A stretch of DNA of 64,000 nucleotides from Anatilimnocola floriformis (GTDB lineage: Bacteria > Planctomycetota > Planctomycetia > Pirellulales > Pirellulaceae), in the NCBI RefSeq assembly GCF_024256385.1, contig NZ_JAMLFW010000001.1, positions 2,480,001 to 2,544,000 of the forward strand, written 5' to 3'. The stretch's first letter is position 1; every line of letters begins with the position of its first letter. The notes under the pieces were generated by a model, which was given only the letters and a program-made list of their open reading frames with translations, did no database searches and was not told the DNA's origin. The position numbers and the translations under genes are program-made. Positions 9,564-18,602 of the stretch are shown here, in pieces.

Positions 9564-10225
9564 TCAGCTTGCACGATGACCTGGCTGGCTTCGAATTGCA
9601 CCAGCTCACCGTCGGCTAGCCGCAACAACAGCGCGCCATACATTCGTTGGCCGGCGCGAACCGGATCAACGACGCGGACGACAACTCGCGATTCAGTGTT
9701 CGCCGGGAATGTCAGATCGCTGACCAGTCGACCCCAGCGATGAGCGCCAGCGTCGTAGTCCTTCGGCTCGAATCGAATCTCATACGCGGCCACGCCTACG
9801 CCGTTGATCAATGGCCGCCCTGCGTTCTTCTCTACGAAGTACGCTTCTTTCACAACCTGATCGCGCGTGCTGCGATTAAAGAACGGCATCACTTGGCCGC
9901 CGGGACCAACTGGGTACACCGGAAAGTTGCCGATCGCCGTTGCGGGATAGTTGAGCGTTCTGCCATTCAGCAGCGGATCGCTCGTTCGCGGCGGAATGTC
10001 GGTACGCAAAGGCACATCCGAGCGGAGTGGAACAGTTGCCCGCAGCGGATAGCGCTGCAATGGCGTTACGTACGCAGGTCGACTCCAGCGCTGAACGGCG
10101 AGAATCAAAACCACCGCCAGCAACACGCCGACGAACAGCTGCCACTTTCGTTCGCGGCCTTGTTGCCACAGCCAGTCGCGACGTTCACGCGGCAGCCAAG
10201 TTTCCGAAACAGATGGAGTATTCAT
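9560..10225 (-). CDS. Single-pass membrane protein, hypothetical
   Basis: 221 residues with a basic N-terminus and one TM helix at about 29-46 (LFVGVLLAVVLILAVQRW). An extracytoplasmic region follows, with a Pro/Arg-rich linker (YPLRATVPLRSDVPLRTD). The C-terminal half looks like a beta domain (GVAAYEIRFEPKDYDAG, SRVVVRVVDPV). It ends convergently with recG, overlapping it by 4 bp. I do not recognise the family. Confidence 0.7.
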   Translation of the reverse strand: MNTPSVSETWLPRERRDWLWQQGRERKWQLFVGVLLAVVLILAVQRWSRPAYVTPLQRYPLRATVPLRSDVPLRTDIPPRTSDPLLNGRTLNYPATAIGNFPVYPVGPGGQVMPFFNRSTRDQVVKEAYFVEKNAGRPLINGVGVAAYEIRFEPKDYDAGAHRWGRLVSDLTFPANTESRVVVRVVDPVRAGQRMYGALLLRLADGELVQFEASQVIVQAD

Positions 10226-10425
10226 GATGCGACCTCAGAGATGAGTAAATCGTGTGGATTCAACCGTACCGAGGTGAAGAGCAAACGCGATGCCGAAATG
10301 CCACTAGGTTTGTGGCCAATAAAGCCGCTGATTGCTCAAGAAGTTGCGTTGCCAGCGGCCACGCTGCACAAAACGGGGCCATTCGAGCGAACCAATTCGC
10401 GCTTTGGCAGTCCTTGTAATTGCAG

Positions 10426-10511
10426 AGCTGGATGGCGTAATCGGTAGACGCGCGGGATTTAAAATCCTGAGGTGAAATCCACCATTGCGGGTTCGAGTCC
10501 CGCTCCAGCTA
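10426..10511 (+). tRNA. tRNA-Leu (anticodon UAA)
   Basis: An 86-nt class II tRNA. The acceptor arm AGCTGGA pairs with TCCAGCT, followed by discriminator A at 10511; CCA is not encoded. The anticodon stem CGGGA/TCCTG encloses loop TTTAAAA with anticodon TAA. A variable arm GGTG/CACC and T arm GCGGG TTCGAGT CCCGC are intact. The first pair is A-U rather than the usual G-C. Confidence 0.93.
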
Positions 10512-10517
10512 GTCGCG

Positions 10518-12578
10518 CTATTTATCAGACTTGAACCAAGGCTTGAACTTTTCGCACAGCGTTTTTAAACGCGGCAAATCTTCTTCTAGCAGATAGCGCT
10601 GCTTCACCAAGTTGTCCGCCGCGGCCAGATACTTGGTTTCGTAGTCCTCGTAGCTGGTGTAGAGCTGCGCAAGAGCAGGCCGAGGATCCTTCGCCGTTTC
10701 GCGTTCTTCGGCAGTTTTGCAAAACGGAATGAAGCCACCCTGCAGCGACCAGAGTTCGCCCGCGGCGCCGATCGAAGCATCGCGCGTGTTCCAACTCGTA
10801 TACGTGCCGACCGGCACGGCAACGGCTGGCACATTGAGCGTGCCTCGTTCATTGCCGCTAACCGTCATCGCCGGAACGCGGACGCCGTAACTTTCACGCA
10901 CTTCAGGCGGCTCGAGCGTTGCGATTCTTTTCGATTCCCACCATGGGCCGCGATACAAATTTGCGGGCTGCTGAATCAGCTGCGGATAGGAGACACCAGG
11001 AATCTTTGGCCAACCACTTTGCTCCGCCTGCCAGCCGACGAGCGACTTCTCGCTTAGCAGCGGATAAACACTTGGCGGCGGCGCGACATTGTCTTTCACC
11101 CAGGCATCGAGCGCGACCACGAGCGCCCTCAGCAACGGCCGATAGTCGGCCGGGCTCGATGGGAGTTGACCGTTGCTCTTTGCACCGGGAGTGCCGCCGC
11201 CCGGGCCGTGATTCGAACCGCCGAAGGTGTAGAGTCGCACTTCGGCAGGAATTTCCGCATCGGTTTTGCCGAGCGGGTCGGTGTGGACGAGCGAGCCGCT
11301 GCGGTGCCAGTATTCGCTCGACGACTGCGCATGAAATACCTTCGGCACGGATTTCATCTCGCGACATTTGCGGAGAATGCCATCGATCTGGCCGGTGTGC
11401 GGATCCTGCTGATCGCCGTATGCGAACGGAAAATAATCGGCGGGAAACAAGTGCTCGTCATGCTGACTATTCGTCCGCGTCGGCGAAGCAAACCGATGAT
11501 TGAACGAACCCAGACCGCCGCCTGCGACGTGAGCAATCACGCCGTCAAAAACCTGGCGGCCTTGTTCATCGGTATTGAAACCTTCCCACAGAAACTGCCG
11601 CAGTAGTCGGCCGCTCTGCGAAGTGCCAAAGCCATGTGCTCGATTGATCAATGACTTTTTCTCGTCGTCGACGAGCGGATTCGTAGCCGTCGTCTCGCCA
11701 AACTTGAGTGCGGAAACGATGTCGCGAATCCCCGCCATGCCGCAGCCTTGCACTGGTGCGTCTTCGGCTTCATAGACGACTTCGTAAATGAGTCCCGGTT
11801 GCAAACCACCGGTGAGTTCGATCTCCACGGTCGGCAGTTGTCCGGTTTCCATACCACCAGTCACGCCTTCGCCGGTGACGTTCGTAACGATGAACTTCCA
11901 GTCGCCGCGCGGGACGACTTTTCGTGGCTCGGCTTCCTTTTCGCGGAACGACAAGATTGCATTTCGCGTGAGATCCTCGGCAGGCTTGAAACTCCCTGTA
12001 TTTCCCCGGTGAGCAATCGACGCTCGTGCGGCCGGCTTGTCGAGAATGAACTCACTCCGCACCAATCCGCGCAACGGCTTGCCATCTTCCGTGGCAAACG
12101 GCGTTTGCAATCGCCAGCGCCCCGCGCCCGGTTGTACTTCTGCGATCCAGCCCGACCAGAGGATGACAAAGCCTTGCCGGCAAAGAAAATCCTCAGCACC
12201 GCCGTCGATCAAATTCTTCGCCGTACTACCGCCGCGGTTATTCACTTCATAAAAGAGAGCACCGTTGGCCTGGCTGCGGTCGTTCGGCACGAGCATTTCG
12301 AAATCGGCGGAGAACTCGACTCGCTTTTTGTCATTCTGCGGCGCAAGAGCCAGATCAATGATCTGCTGATTGTGCTCGTTCTTGGGGTCGATCGCGAAGT
12401 GTACTTTGCCGCGCAGCCGTTCATAGAGTCCGCGCTCGCCAAAGGACTTGCCGTTTTGGTAAGGCTCGCGGTGAGCGATTTCCCAACGGACGACTTCCGC
12501 CCGAGCTGCAGATGCGCAGGCAGCCACGACGACCAGAATCAACAGACAAAATCGCCGCATTACCAAACTCCGCTTCAC
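10518..12578 (-). CDS. Secreted alpha/beta hydrolase-domain protein (Abhydrolase_10 type)
   Basis: 686 residues. An N-terminal signal peptide (MRRFCLLILVVVAACASAARA) begins a few residues after the start. The sequence resembles the alpha/beta hydrolase domain family PF20091: the N-terminal domain contains LFYEVNNRGG, and the nucleophile elbow is GTSQSG near residue 325. A plausible acid/His region is TFGGSNHGPGG. The protein is probably periplasmic or outer-membrane associated; the substrate is unknown. Its 3' end is only 6 bp from tRNA-Leu on the opposite strand. A second hydrolase gene lies just upstream on the same strand, 21 bp from its start. Confidence 0.82.
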   Translation of the reverse strand: MKRSLVMRRFCLLILVVVAACASAARAEVVRWEIAHREPYQNGKSFGERGLYERLRGKVHFAIDPKNEHNQQIIDLALAPQNDKKRVEFSADFEMLVPNDRSQANGALFYEVNNRGGSTAKNLIDGGAEDFLCRQGFVILWSGWIAEVQPGAGRWRLQTPFATEDGKPLRGLVRSEFILDKPAARASIAHRGNTGSFKPAEDLTRNAILSFREKEAEPRKVVPRGDWKFIVTNVTGEGVTGGMETGQLPTVEIELTGGLQPGLIYEVVYEAEDAPVQGCGMAGIRDIVSALKFGETTATNPLVDDEKKSLINRAHGFGTSQSGRLLRQFLWEGFNTDEQGRQVFDGVIAHVAGGGLGSFNHRFASPTRTNSQHDEHLFPADYFPFAYGDQQDPHTGQIDGILRKCREMKSVPKVFHAQSSSEYWHRSGSLVHTDPLGKTDAEIPAEVRLYTFGGSNHGPGGGTPGAKSNGQLPSSPADYRPLLRALVVALDAWVKDNVAPPPSVYPLLSEKSLVGWQAEQSGWPKIPGVSYPQLIQQPANLYRGPWWESKRIATLEPPEVRESYGVRVPAMTVSGNERGTLNVPAVAVPVGTYTSWNTRDASIGAAGELWSLQGGFIPFCKTAEERETAKDPRPALAQLYTSYEDYETKYLAAADNLVKQRYLLEEDLPRLKTLCEKFKPWFKSDK

Positions 12579-12599
12579 TGAGTGTTCGGCCGCTGAGTG

Positions 12600-13505
12600 T
12601 TACTTGACCGGCTTGGGTTTCAAGTGATTCCCAAAGAACTTCAGACTCTGTTCCCAAGTGCGAAGGTATTCCTCACCGCCCCAGTTGCCGCCGTGATCGC
12701 CACCGAGCAAGAGTTCGACGCGACCCGGCACGCCGACTTTCGTCATCGCATCGGCCATGATCGTGGCTTGCGTGTGCGGCACGAGCGGATCTTTCGTTCC
12801 TTGAAACAGCAACATCGGCGCATCGCCCTGATCGAGATACGTGATCGGCGATGCGCGCTTCCGTTCACCCTTATCCTCCTCGGGGGTGCTTCCCAAAAAG
12901 TTGCTCACCAGGCCGACGCTGAGAGCAGGGATATCGGTACGGGTGAGATCGGTCGGACCAAAGAATGCGACGACGGTTTGCACCTGGCTCGATTGATCGG
13001 CATTGCCGCCGCTACCTTCAAGGCCGTCGTCCTTGCCCATCGTGCCGAGCATCATCGATAGATGTCCGCCCGCAGAAAAACCGATTGCGCCGAAGAGTGC
13101 CGGGTTGATCTTGTACTCGGCGGCATTCGCTCGCAGATAACGAACGGCGCACTTCACGTCTTCGACCTGCGCGGGAAAGCGATGCTTCGGGCAGAAGCGA
13201 TATTGAACCGTCGCCGCAACATATCCCTGTTGCGCGAACTTGTAGACTAGATCGGTGTGAGCCCGCTTGTCACCTTGCGTCCAAGCGCCGCCGTGAATGA
13301 CGATGATGCAGGGAGCGGCCTTGTCGAGCTTTTCAGGTCGGGCGAGATCGAGTCGCAGTTTCTCGCCCGCACCGGTGCCGTATTCGATGTCGGGAAGGTA
13401 AGTCACGCCGGCCGGCGGCGCAGGCCCCGCCTTCTTATCTTGCGCTTGAGCGATCAAGCCACAGCCGACGAGTAATACGAGTGATAGGCGTAGCGACCAA
13501 TTCAT
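12600..13505 (-). CDS. Secreted alpha/beta hydrolase, BD-FAE/carboxylesterase type
   Basis: 301 residues from the ATG at 13505, which starts a signal peptide (MNWSLRLSLVLLVGCGLIAQA); a longer frame to 13622 would run into the inserted element and is rejected. Features are the oxyanion motif HGGAW near residue 71, nucleophile elbow GFSAGGH (Ser about 144), acid GTKDPLVP and catalytic His in GGDHGG. This is the bifunctional feruloyl/acetyl xylan esterase-like group, often acting on plant or algal polysaccharide esters. It is likely co-transcribed with the downstream hydrolase. Confidence 0.88.
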   Translation of the reverse strand: MNWSLRLSLVLLVGCGLIAQAQDKKAGPAPPAGVTYLPDIEYGTGAGEKLRLDLARPEKLDKAAPCIIVIHGGAWTQGDKRAHTDLVYKFAQQGYVAATVQYRFCPKHRFPAQVEDVKCAVRYLRANAAEYKINPALFGAIGFSAGGHLSMMLGTMGKDDGLEGSGGNADQSSQVQTVVAFFGPTDLTRTDIPALSVGLVSNFLGSTPEEDKGERKRASPITYLDQGDAPMLLFQGTKDPLVPHTQATIMADAMTKVGVPGRVELLLGGDHGGNWGGEEYLRTWEQSLKFFGNHLKPKPVK

Positions 13506-13587
13506 ACAGCACCTGAACGGAACGAAACGGAAAGGAGCCGCCAGCGTAACACATCTTTCTGTTCGGCGGCAAACTCCGCTACGATGC

Positions 13588-13610
13588 GGTAGTGGGTCAG
13601 TTTGAAATTC
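13588..13610 (+). repeat. Left terminal inverted repeat of the 521-bp element
   Basis: 23 bases, a perfect inverted match to 14086-14108. The preceding 8 bases (TACGATGC) are repeated directly after the right copy. Confidence 0.85.
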
Positions 13611-13649
13611 GGAATTCCGCAACTATTCAGTCGCGTTTAGAATGTAGGA

Positions 13650-14099
13650 ATGCTGGTACCAGAGACAGACATTCGCGAAGCCTGTCCAAGCTGCGGCCTG
13701 AAGGTGGCTCGGTGCGGCGACATCTTGACTTCCATTGGAATGTCCTATGCCGAACCGGCAAACTACATTGGCGATGTAATTGACGAGTCGATTCCATGCG
13801 ATCGCTGTGGAACTGAACTCATCTATCAGGTTGAACGCGAGTGGGATGATCGATGCTACGTGTGCGGATGCAGATATGACGAATGGAAAACCGCTTCAGC
13901 GGAATGGCAGAAGAATCGGGGCAGATATCGGTGGTGGTGCTTGTTTTGCGAATTCAACTTCTTGGCATCGCTGTTGGCTGAATGGTCACCTATCCTCGCT
14001 AGGGCCCTGTGGTTTCCCCTTCTGATTCTGACGCCCGTGTTTTTGCTTTTGATGCTGGCTTGGTTTGGGGCGAGGGATTGGCTAAGAATTTCAAACTGA
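13650..14099 (+). CDS. Zinc-ribbon protein with C-terminal TM segment (cargo of the 521-bp element)
   Basis: 149 residues. The N-terminal half has three Cys pairs: CPSCG (residues 12-16), CDRCG near 50 and CYVCGC near 69, typical of zinc-ribbon folds. The C-terminal third is hydrophobic, with one or two membrane segments (WFPLLILTPVFLLLMLAWF). The TGA stop at 14097-14099 lies within the right terminal repeat, so the gene belongs to the element. Base composition appears lower in GC than the flanking genes. I do not recognise the family. Such a protein might be a simple passenger or confer a phenotype; both are speculation. Confidence 0.7.
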   Translation: MLVPETDIREACPSCGLKVARCGDILTSIGMSYAEPANYIGDVIDESIPCDRCGTELIYQVEREWDDRCYVCGCRYDEWKTASAEWQKNRGRYRWWCLFCEFNFLASLLAEWSPILARALWFPLLILTPVFLLLMLAWFGARDWLRISN

Positions 14100-14108
14100 C
14101 CCACTACC
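14086..14108 (-). repeat. Right terminal inverted repeat of the 521-bp element
   Basis: 23 bases, the exact reverse complement of 13588-13610. It contains the stop codon of the cargo gene. Confidence 0.85.
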
Positions 14109-14132
14109 TACGATGCAGCCACGGAACCTACG

Positions 14133-14597
14133 ATGACTGAATTGCACTACCTCGCCGAGCGCTCCGGGCATATCCCCACGCTGGCTGCGTGGCATTACGC
14201 GCAGTGGGGCGAACTGAATCCCGCCAACGACGTTGCCGCGCGCATCGCTCGGCTGCAAACACATTTGCAGCAGCAAGCCATTCCCACTACCTTCGTGGCC
14301 TGCGACGGCGAGGAGTTACTCGGCTCGGCAGCGCTCGTAGCAAGTGACCTCGACATTCGCCCGGAGTTGACTCCCTGGCTGGCGAGCGTCTTCGTCGCGC
14401 CGGCAGTTCGGCAGCGCGGCGTCGGGACATTGCTCGTGCAACGCGTGATGCAAGAAGCCCGCACATTAGGCGTGCCGCGCCTTTACTTATTCACGCTCGA
14501 TCGCGAGAAGTTTTACGCCAGCCTGGGTTGGCGGTTGATGGAGCGAGCCATCTATCGCGACAAAGAGATTGCGATCATGGCGTTTGAGTTTCAGTAG
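14133..14597 (+). CDS. GNAT family N-acetyltransferase
   Basis: 154 residues with the GNAT acetyl-CoA binding core: ASVFVAPAVRQRGVGTLLVQ at about 87-106 contains the R/Q-x-x-G-x-G/A loop. It ends with a typical C-terminal block (LYLFTLDREKFYASLGWR). The acyl acceptor cannot be predicted. Its 3' end overlaps the convergent TPR membrane protein gene by 23 bp. The 521-bp element inserted just upstream and may have displaced its promoter. Confidence 0.9.
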   Translation: MTELHYLAERSGHIPTLAAWHYAQWGELNPANDVAARIARLQTHLQQQAIPTTFVACDGEELLGSAALVASDLDIRPELTPWLASVFVAPAVRQRGVGTLLVQRVMQEARTLGVPRLYLFTLDREKFYASLGWRLMERAIYRDKEIAIMAFEFQ

Positions 14598-16500
14598 TGA
14601 ATCGCTCGGGACCAAGTCGCCACGGCTTTCCTTGCTGATAGCTGGCGAGGCGCACGGCCAGTTGAGCCTGCAACGCGGCCGGACGTTGTTGTTCCTCCGC
14701 ACGCGAGCAAGCGACTTGCATCGTTTGGGCAGCGGCGGTGAAATCACCTTGTTCTGCCTGGGCAGCGGCCAATACATCCAGTCGCCACACGTCCTGCTGA
14801 TGGATGTCCGGCGGCAGTTGTTGGAGAAGCTTGAGCGCCCGCTGTCCGTCGCGCAAATCATCTTCGCGCGCGGTGCTTAGTAGCCAGGCGAGCGTGCGAA
14901 GCGCGACGGGATTTGCCGGGGCGAGTTGCAGACTTTTTTCCAGCAGCGGTTTCGCGGCGCTGCTATCGGCGAGTTCGAGCAAAGCTCGCCCTTGTTGCAT
15001 ATAACCGGCTGGATTGTGCGGCTCGGCCAGGTTGACTTGCGCGAAGCAGTCGGCGGCCTGCGCAAATTCCGCTTGCCGGAAATACCAACCGCCCAGATTG
15101 AGCAAGCCTTTGACGTAGTTCGGTTTCGCGGCAACTGCGGCCCGATATTCCGATCCAGCATCGGCAAATCGGCCGGCGCTGTCGTAGAGCATCGCGAGCA
15201 GCAAATGAGGCCGAGCATGCTCGGGCCGCGCGGCAACGTTCTTTTCCCACAAGCGAATCGGGTTCGCGTAATCGGCGTTACGTTGCACGGTGCGATAACC
15301 AAGCGCAGCCGTCGCCAGCATCAAGCAACCAATCGCTAGAGGCAGCTTCTTTTCGTTGTCGGCGAGTTTCGTGAGCAATACGTATCCGCCGAAAACGGCG
15401 AGCGTGGCCAGGCACATCAGCGGCAGATACATCCGGTGCTCGAAGCACAAATCGGCAATCGGCATGATGCTGGAACTCGGCGCCAGAATCAGAAATGCCG
15501 CGACCGCGACGAATCCCAGCGGCGGATTCTTCCACAGAGCGATCAATGCTCCGAAAAACAGCGAGACAATGATTGCGCCCGGTAAGTAGATGCGAAGTGG
15601 GTTGCTTTCCACCGGCCAGCCGTAGTCGAGCAGCAGTTGATCGGGCCAGAACGTCAGTCGCAAATAATGGAGCAACACAAGAGGTTGCGTGCGGAGATAT
15701 TCCCAGGGCGTAACGCCGCGAAAGCCAAAGCCTGCGTTGTATTCCTCGGCGTTGGTCATGCGCATGGTGATGAACGTCCACGCCAGCGGCAGGGCCAGCA
15801 GCGCGTAGAAAGCTTTTCGCTGCCACACACCACTCCAGCTGCGGCTGACGAAGGCCCGATCAAACAAGATCGCCACCGGCAAGCAGGTGATCATCACTTC
15901 CTTCGTCAGCACGCCCAGCGTCATCGCGACGATCGCGGCCAACTGCCAGCGAAGTGGTTGTTTGGAATCCGCACTCCGCAGCAAGGCATACAAGCAACTC
16001 AGAAAGCACAACGCCATCAGCGATTCGAGCCGCTGCACGGTGTAGGTCACTGCAGTTGTCGTCAGCGGATGCACCAGCCAAACCGCCGCAATCGCAAAGG
16101 CGAGATACTTCGCTCGCGAGCGCAATGTTTCATCCGTCGCAACGCTTTCGATGCACCGCCGCGCGAGATCAAACAACAGCACGCCATTGGCGACGTGAAT
16201 TAGCAGATTGACAAAGTGGTAACCCCACGGCTGCAGACCGCCAAACGCGTAATTGAGCTGAAACGTGAAATATCCGAGCGGCCGTTGCCAATCGGCGAGC
16301 GGCCAGAGTTGGCGAATGTTTGGATTGTCGGTGAGCTGCAGGATATCGTCGAAAACAAATTGACCCGCAAAGCTGTTCCAAAACACGATGCAAGTCAAAC
16401 CAACGAGTGCTACGCACAAATCGCGCACGCTGAGCGAAACAGCAGCGGTCGGCGTTCTCTCGTGAATGGCCTGTTCGGTTGGCAATTCCAAAGTACTCAT
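14575..16500 (-). CDS. GT-C type membrane glycosyltransferase-like protein with C-terminal TPRs (TMTC-like)
   Basis: 641 residues from the ATG at 16500. The N-terminal two thirds have about 9-10 membrane helices. An early FVFDDILQ acidic motif follows TM1, as in GT-C enzymes using polyprenyl-phosphate sugars. The C-terminal third is TPR repeats (LLNLGGWYFRQAEFAQAADC, GYMQQGRALLELADSSAAKP). The architecture resembles TMTC/DUF1736 O-mannosyltransferases. The start overlaps the upstream methyltransferase stop (TAATG), so it is translationally coupled as the last gene of a three-gene operon. A role in protein or envelope glycosylation is inferred. Confidence 0.83.
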   Translation of the reverse strand: MSTLELPTEQAIHERTPTAAVSLSVRDLCVALVGLTCIVFWNSFAGQFVFDDILQLTDNPNIRQLWPLADWQRPLGYFTFQLNYAFGGLQPWGYHFVNLLIHVANGVLLFDLARRCIESVATDETLRSRAKYLAFAIAAVWLVHPLTTTAVTYTVQRLESLMALCFLSCLYALLRSADSKQPLRWQLAAIVAMTLGVLTKEVMITCLPVAILFDRAFVSRSWSGVWQRKAFYALLALPLAWTFITMRMTNAEEYNAGFGFRGVTPWEYLRTQPLVLLHYLRLTFWPDQLLLDYGWPVESNPLRIYLPGAIIVSLFFGALIALWKNPPLGFVAVAAFLILAPSSSIMPIADLCFEHRMYLPLMCLATLAVFGGYVLLTKLADNEKKLPLAIGCLMLATAALGYRTVQRNADYANPIRLWEKNVAARPEHARPHLLLAMLYDSAGRFADAGSEYRAAVAAKPNYVKGLLNLGGWYFRQAEFAQAADCFAQVNLAEPHNPAGYMQQGRALLELADSSAAKPLLEKSLQLAPANPVALRTLAWLLSTAREDDLRDGQRALKLLQQLPPDIHQQDVWRLDVLAAAQAEQGDFTAAAQTMQVACSRAEEQQRPAALQAQLAVRLASYQQGKPWRLGPERFTTETQTP

Positions 16501-17408
16501 TAGTCGCCCCGCGCGATCATGGTGAGCAAACCTCCGTAACCCGTCAGGCCATCGACTACTTGAATTCCCGCCACCGCCAGCGCAACGCAACGATCCTTCA
16601 GCTGAATCGGCCCGGCGCTGGCATATGCCACGCGATCGAGCGATTCACGCGGGCTGCCGACTGGGCTGCGGAAAGTTTTTTCGACCTTCAGGCCAGCAGT
16701 TGCCATCGCGGCAGCCAGCGTCTTGCGGGTGAAGTAGTACAGGTGCGGAAAATCAAAACCTACAAGCCACAAGCGACGCAACGCGAACGACGAGCGGCCG
16801 CCCGTCGCGCGGCAGAGTGCTTCCGCAACTTGATAGAGACAGCAAGCCTGATCGGGAACCTGCACTACGACGACACCGCCGGGTGCGAGCTGGTCTTTTG
16901 CGGCACGCAGCGCCGCGACAGGATCGGGCAAGTGTTCGAGCACATCCATGAAGCTGATGACATTTGGGCGGATATCGGCCGGCACGTCGGCAGGGAAGAA
17001 ACCTTCGATGACATTTAACCCGCTAGTGCGAGCCTCGGCGGCAGCAGCGGACGAAGGTTCGAGTCCGATCGGTTGATATCCAGCTACGCCGACTCGTTCG
17101 AGCAACCAACCATAGGAACAGCCGACATCCAGCCACGTTCCTGAAGAGACCAGCGGTTGAACTTCGGCGAGCAGTTTGTCGTAGGAACGAAGTCGCGTAG
17201 CGCCAACCGATCGCAGGTAGCGATCTGCATCGAGTCCGCGAAAATGATCGGCTGCATCGGCCATTGCCGGGCGATGCTCACCGCGGGCCAATCCGCAGCG
17301 ATGGCAGCGGGCGATGGCAGCTTCGGCGGCGAGCTGCGCGACGGGGCGCATCGTGCCGGCGCGACACAGCGGGCACTCGGTTGCTGGTTGCGGAGGAGCA
17401 GCAATCAT
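16500..17408 (-). CDS. Class I SAM-dependent methyltransferase with N-terminal zinc ribbon
   Basis: 302 residues from the ATG at 17408. This start overlaps the stop of the upstream glycosyltransferase gene by four bases (ATGA); a longer frame to 17588 runs inside that gene and is rejected. Two Cys pairs form a small zinc ribbon (CPLC at 12-15, CHRC at 35-38). The SAM-binding motif WLDVGCSYGWLLE lies near residue 90, followed by the ISFMDVLEHLPDPVAAL block. Such Methyltransf_23-type proteins often modify sugars or lipid-linked intermediates, which fits the neighbouring GT2 and GT-C genes. The exact substrate is unknown. Confidence 0.87.
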   Translation of the reverse strand: MIAAPPQPATECPLCRAGTMRPVAQLAAEAAIARCHRCGLARGEHRPAMADAADHFRGLDADRYLRSVGATRLRSYDKLLAEVQPLVSSGTWLDVGCSYGWLLERVGVAGYQPIGLEPSSAAAAEARTSGLNVIEGFFPADVPADIRPNVISFMDVLEHLPDPVAALRAAKDQLAPGGVVVVQVPDQACCLYQVAEALCRATGGRSSFALRRLWLVGFDFPHLYYFTRKTLAAAMATAGLKVEKTFRSPVGSPRESLDRVAYASAGPIQLKDRCVALAVAGIQVVDGLTGYGGLLTMIARGD

Positions 17409-18463
17409 GAGCGACTCGCTGCGAGCTGTTCGAGGTCGTCTTCCGCCGGCAACGGTCCGCCGCAAAGCGTACGGGTCGGCACATTGCGCACATCTTCGCC
17501 GAGCGCAGAGAGCAACAGCTGAAAACCCAGAATGATCATCATGGCGGGGATGACCACCGTGCCCGTCGGCGCACCTACGCCGAGCCATGCATAACGGAGC
17601 CAGTTCAAGCCGCCATACAAGCCGCCGCCAAGCAGCAGCGGCGCTGCTGCGAGCAGGTAGAGGCTTTCCATGGAGAAGTCGTAGATGAAATTCTTTAGCA
17701 CCAATCGCCGCAGCAAACAGCCCAGCAACTTCGGCGGAAACTCGAGCAGGATGCGGCCGATGCGAAGCTTCGATTGCTCTTGGCCATAGCGGGCCGGCAT
17801 TGGCACATCGCGGATCACTGCGCCGAGCAGAAAGAGTTGCGCGAGGAGCGAAGTCTCGAAAAAGAAACTCCGCTGCAGCGACTGCAGCGGCAGCGCTTGC
17901 AGCACTTCACCACGAATCGCCACGTAGCCGTTGCACGGATCGGCGATGTTCCAATAACCAACGGCGGCCTTCGTCAAAAAGCTGAGCGCCATATTTCCCG
18001 CCCGGCGTAGCGGCGGCATGCTGGCGAGTGCGAGGAAATCGTGAAGACGATTCCCCTTCGCAAAGTCGGCCTGACCGTTGACGAGTGGTCGCAGCAGCGC
18101 CGGTAAATCGGTCGGCGACATCTGGCCATCGCCATCCATTTTGACCGCGATTTGAGCATGCAATTCGCGGGCTCGCGTCAGACCAGAGATCATCGCGCCA
18201 CCGACGCCTTGGTTCTTCTCGTGGCGGACGAGTTCGATGCGCGGATCGTTTTCGGCGAGCGAGCGGACAACGTCGCTCGTGGCATCGCGGCTACAATCGT
18301 CAACGACAATGATGTGCCGCACATATTCCGGCATGCTGTTCAGCGTCTGCGTGATCCGTGCAGCTTCGTTGTACGCTGGCAGAATCACGGCAATGCGATA
18401 CGCGGCCAGCGGGTGCGGCTTGCGAATCGGTTCGCGTTCAATCAGCAGCGGCGTCGCAATCAT
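17405..18463 (-). CDS. Glycosyltransferase family 2 (DPM1/DPG-synthase-like) with C-terminal TMs
   Basis: 352 residues. GT2 hallmarks are VILPAYNEAARI near residue 26, the VVDDCSRD motif near 53-60, and the metal-binding DGDGQM at 110-115. Two membrane helices near 260-325 (SLYLLAAAPLLLGGGLYGG; VVIPAMMIILGFQLLLS) resemble polyprenyl-phosphate mannosyl/glucosyltransferases. It would transfer a sugar from a nucleotide donor to a polyprenyl-phosphate carrier, supplying the GT-C protein encoded two genes downstream. It is the first gene of the operon, overlapping the methyltransferase by ATGA. Confidence 0.9.
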   Translation of the reverse strand: MIATPLLIEREPIRKPHPLAAYRIAVILPAYNEAARITQTLNSMPEYVRHIIVVDDCSRDATSDVVRSLAENDPRIELVRHEKNQGVGGAMISGLTRARELHAQIAVKMDGDGQMSPTDLPALLRPLVNGQADFAKGNRLHDFLALASMPPLRRAGNMALSFLTKAAVGYWNIADPCNGYVAIRGEVLQALPLQSLQRSFFFETSLLAQLFLLGAVIRDVPMPARYGQEQSKLRIGRILLEFPPKLLGCLLRRLVLKNFIYDFSMESLYLLAAAPLLLGGGLYGGLNWLRYAWLGVGAPTGTVVIPAMMIILGFQLLLSALGEDVRNVPTRTLCGGPLPAEDDLEQLAASRS

Positions 18464-18602
18464 GGGGCCCGGCCTGGTTTGAAAGTGATTTCTCTACTTT
18501 CAAGCTAGGTTCGTTCTCCGTTGATTCAACTCGATCGCTTTGATCGACCAGCATTCACGCAAATGTCGCTGGCGCATCCCGCACAATCAACATAAAGCGA
18601 TA

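Larger units (their letters stand above)
13580..14116. mobile_element. 521-bp element with perfect 23-bp terminal inverted repeats and 8-bp target duplication
   Basis: The left end at 13588-13610 starts GGTAGTGGGTCAGTTTGAAA. The right end at 14086-14108 is its exact reverse complement over 23 bases. The 8-mer TACGATGC occurs immediately outside both ends (13580-13587 and 14109-14116), as expected of a target site duplication. The interior holds a single gene, whose stop codon lies within the right inverted repeat, and no transposase. The element interrupts the divergent intergenic region between the esterase gene and the GNAT gene. I infer a non-autonomous transposon mobilised in trans; the IS family cannot be named from the sequence alone. 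Confidence 0.85.

Noticed and set aside
14128-14135. Third copy of CTACGATG just before the GNAT start
   Set aside because: It extends only eight bases and is not next to an inverted repeat end; probably coincidence near the start codon.
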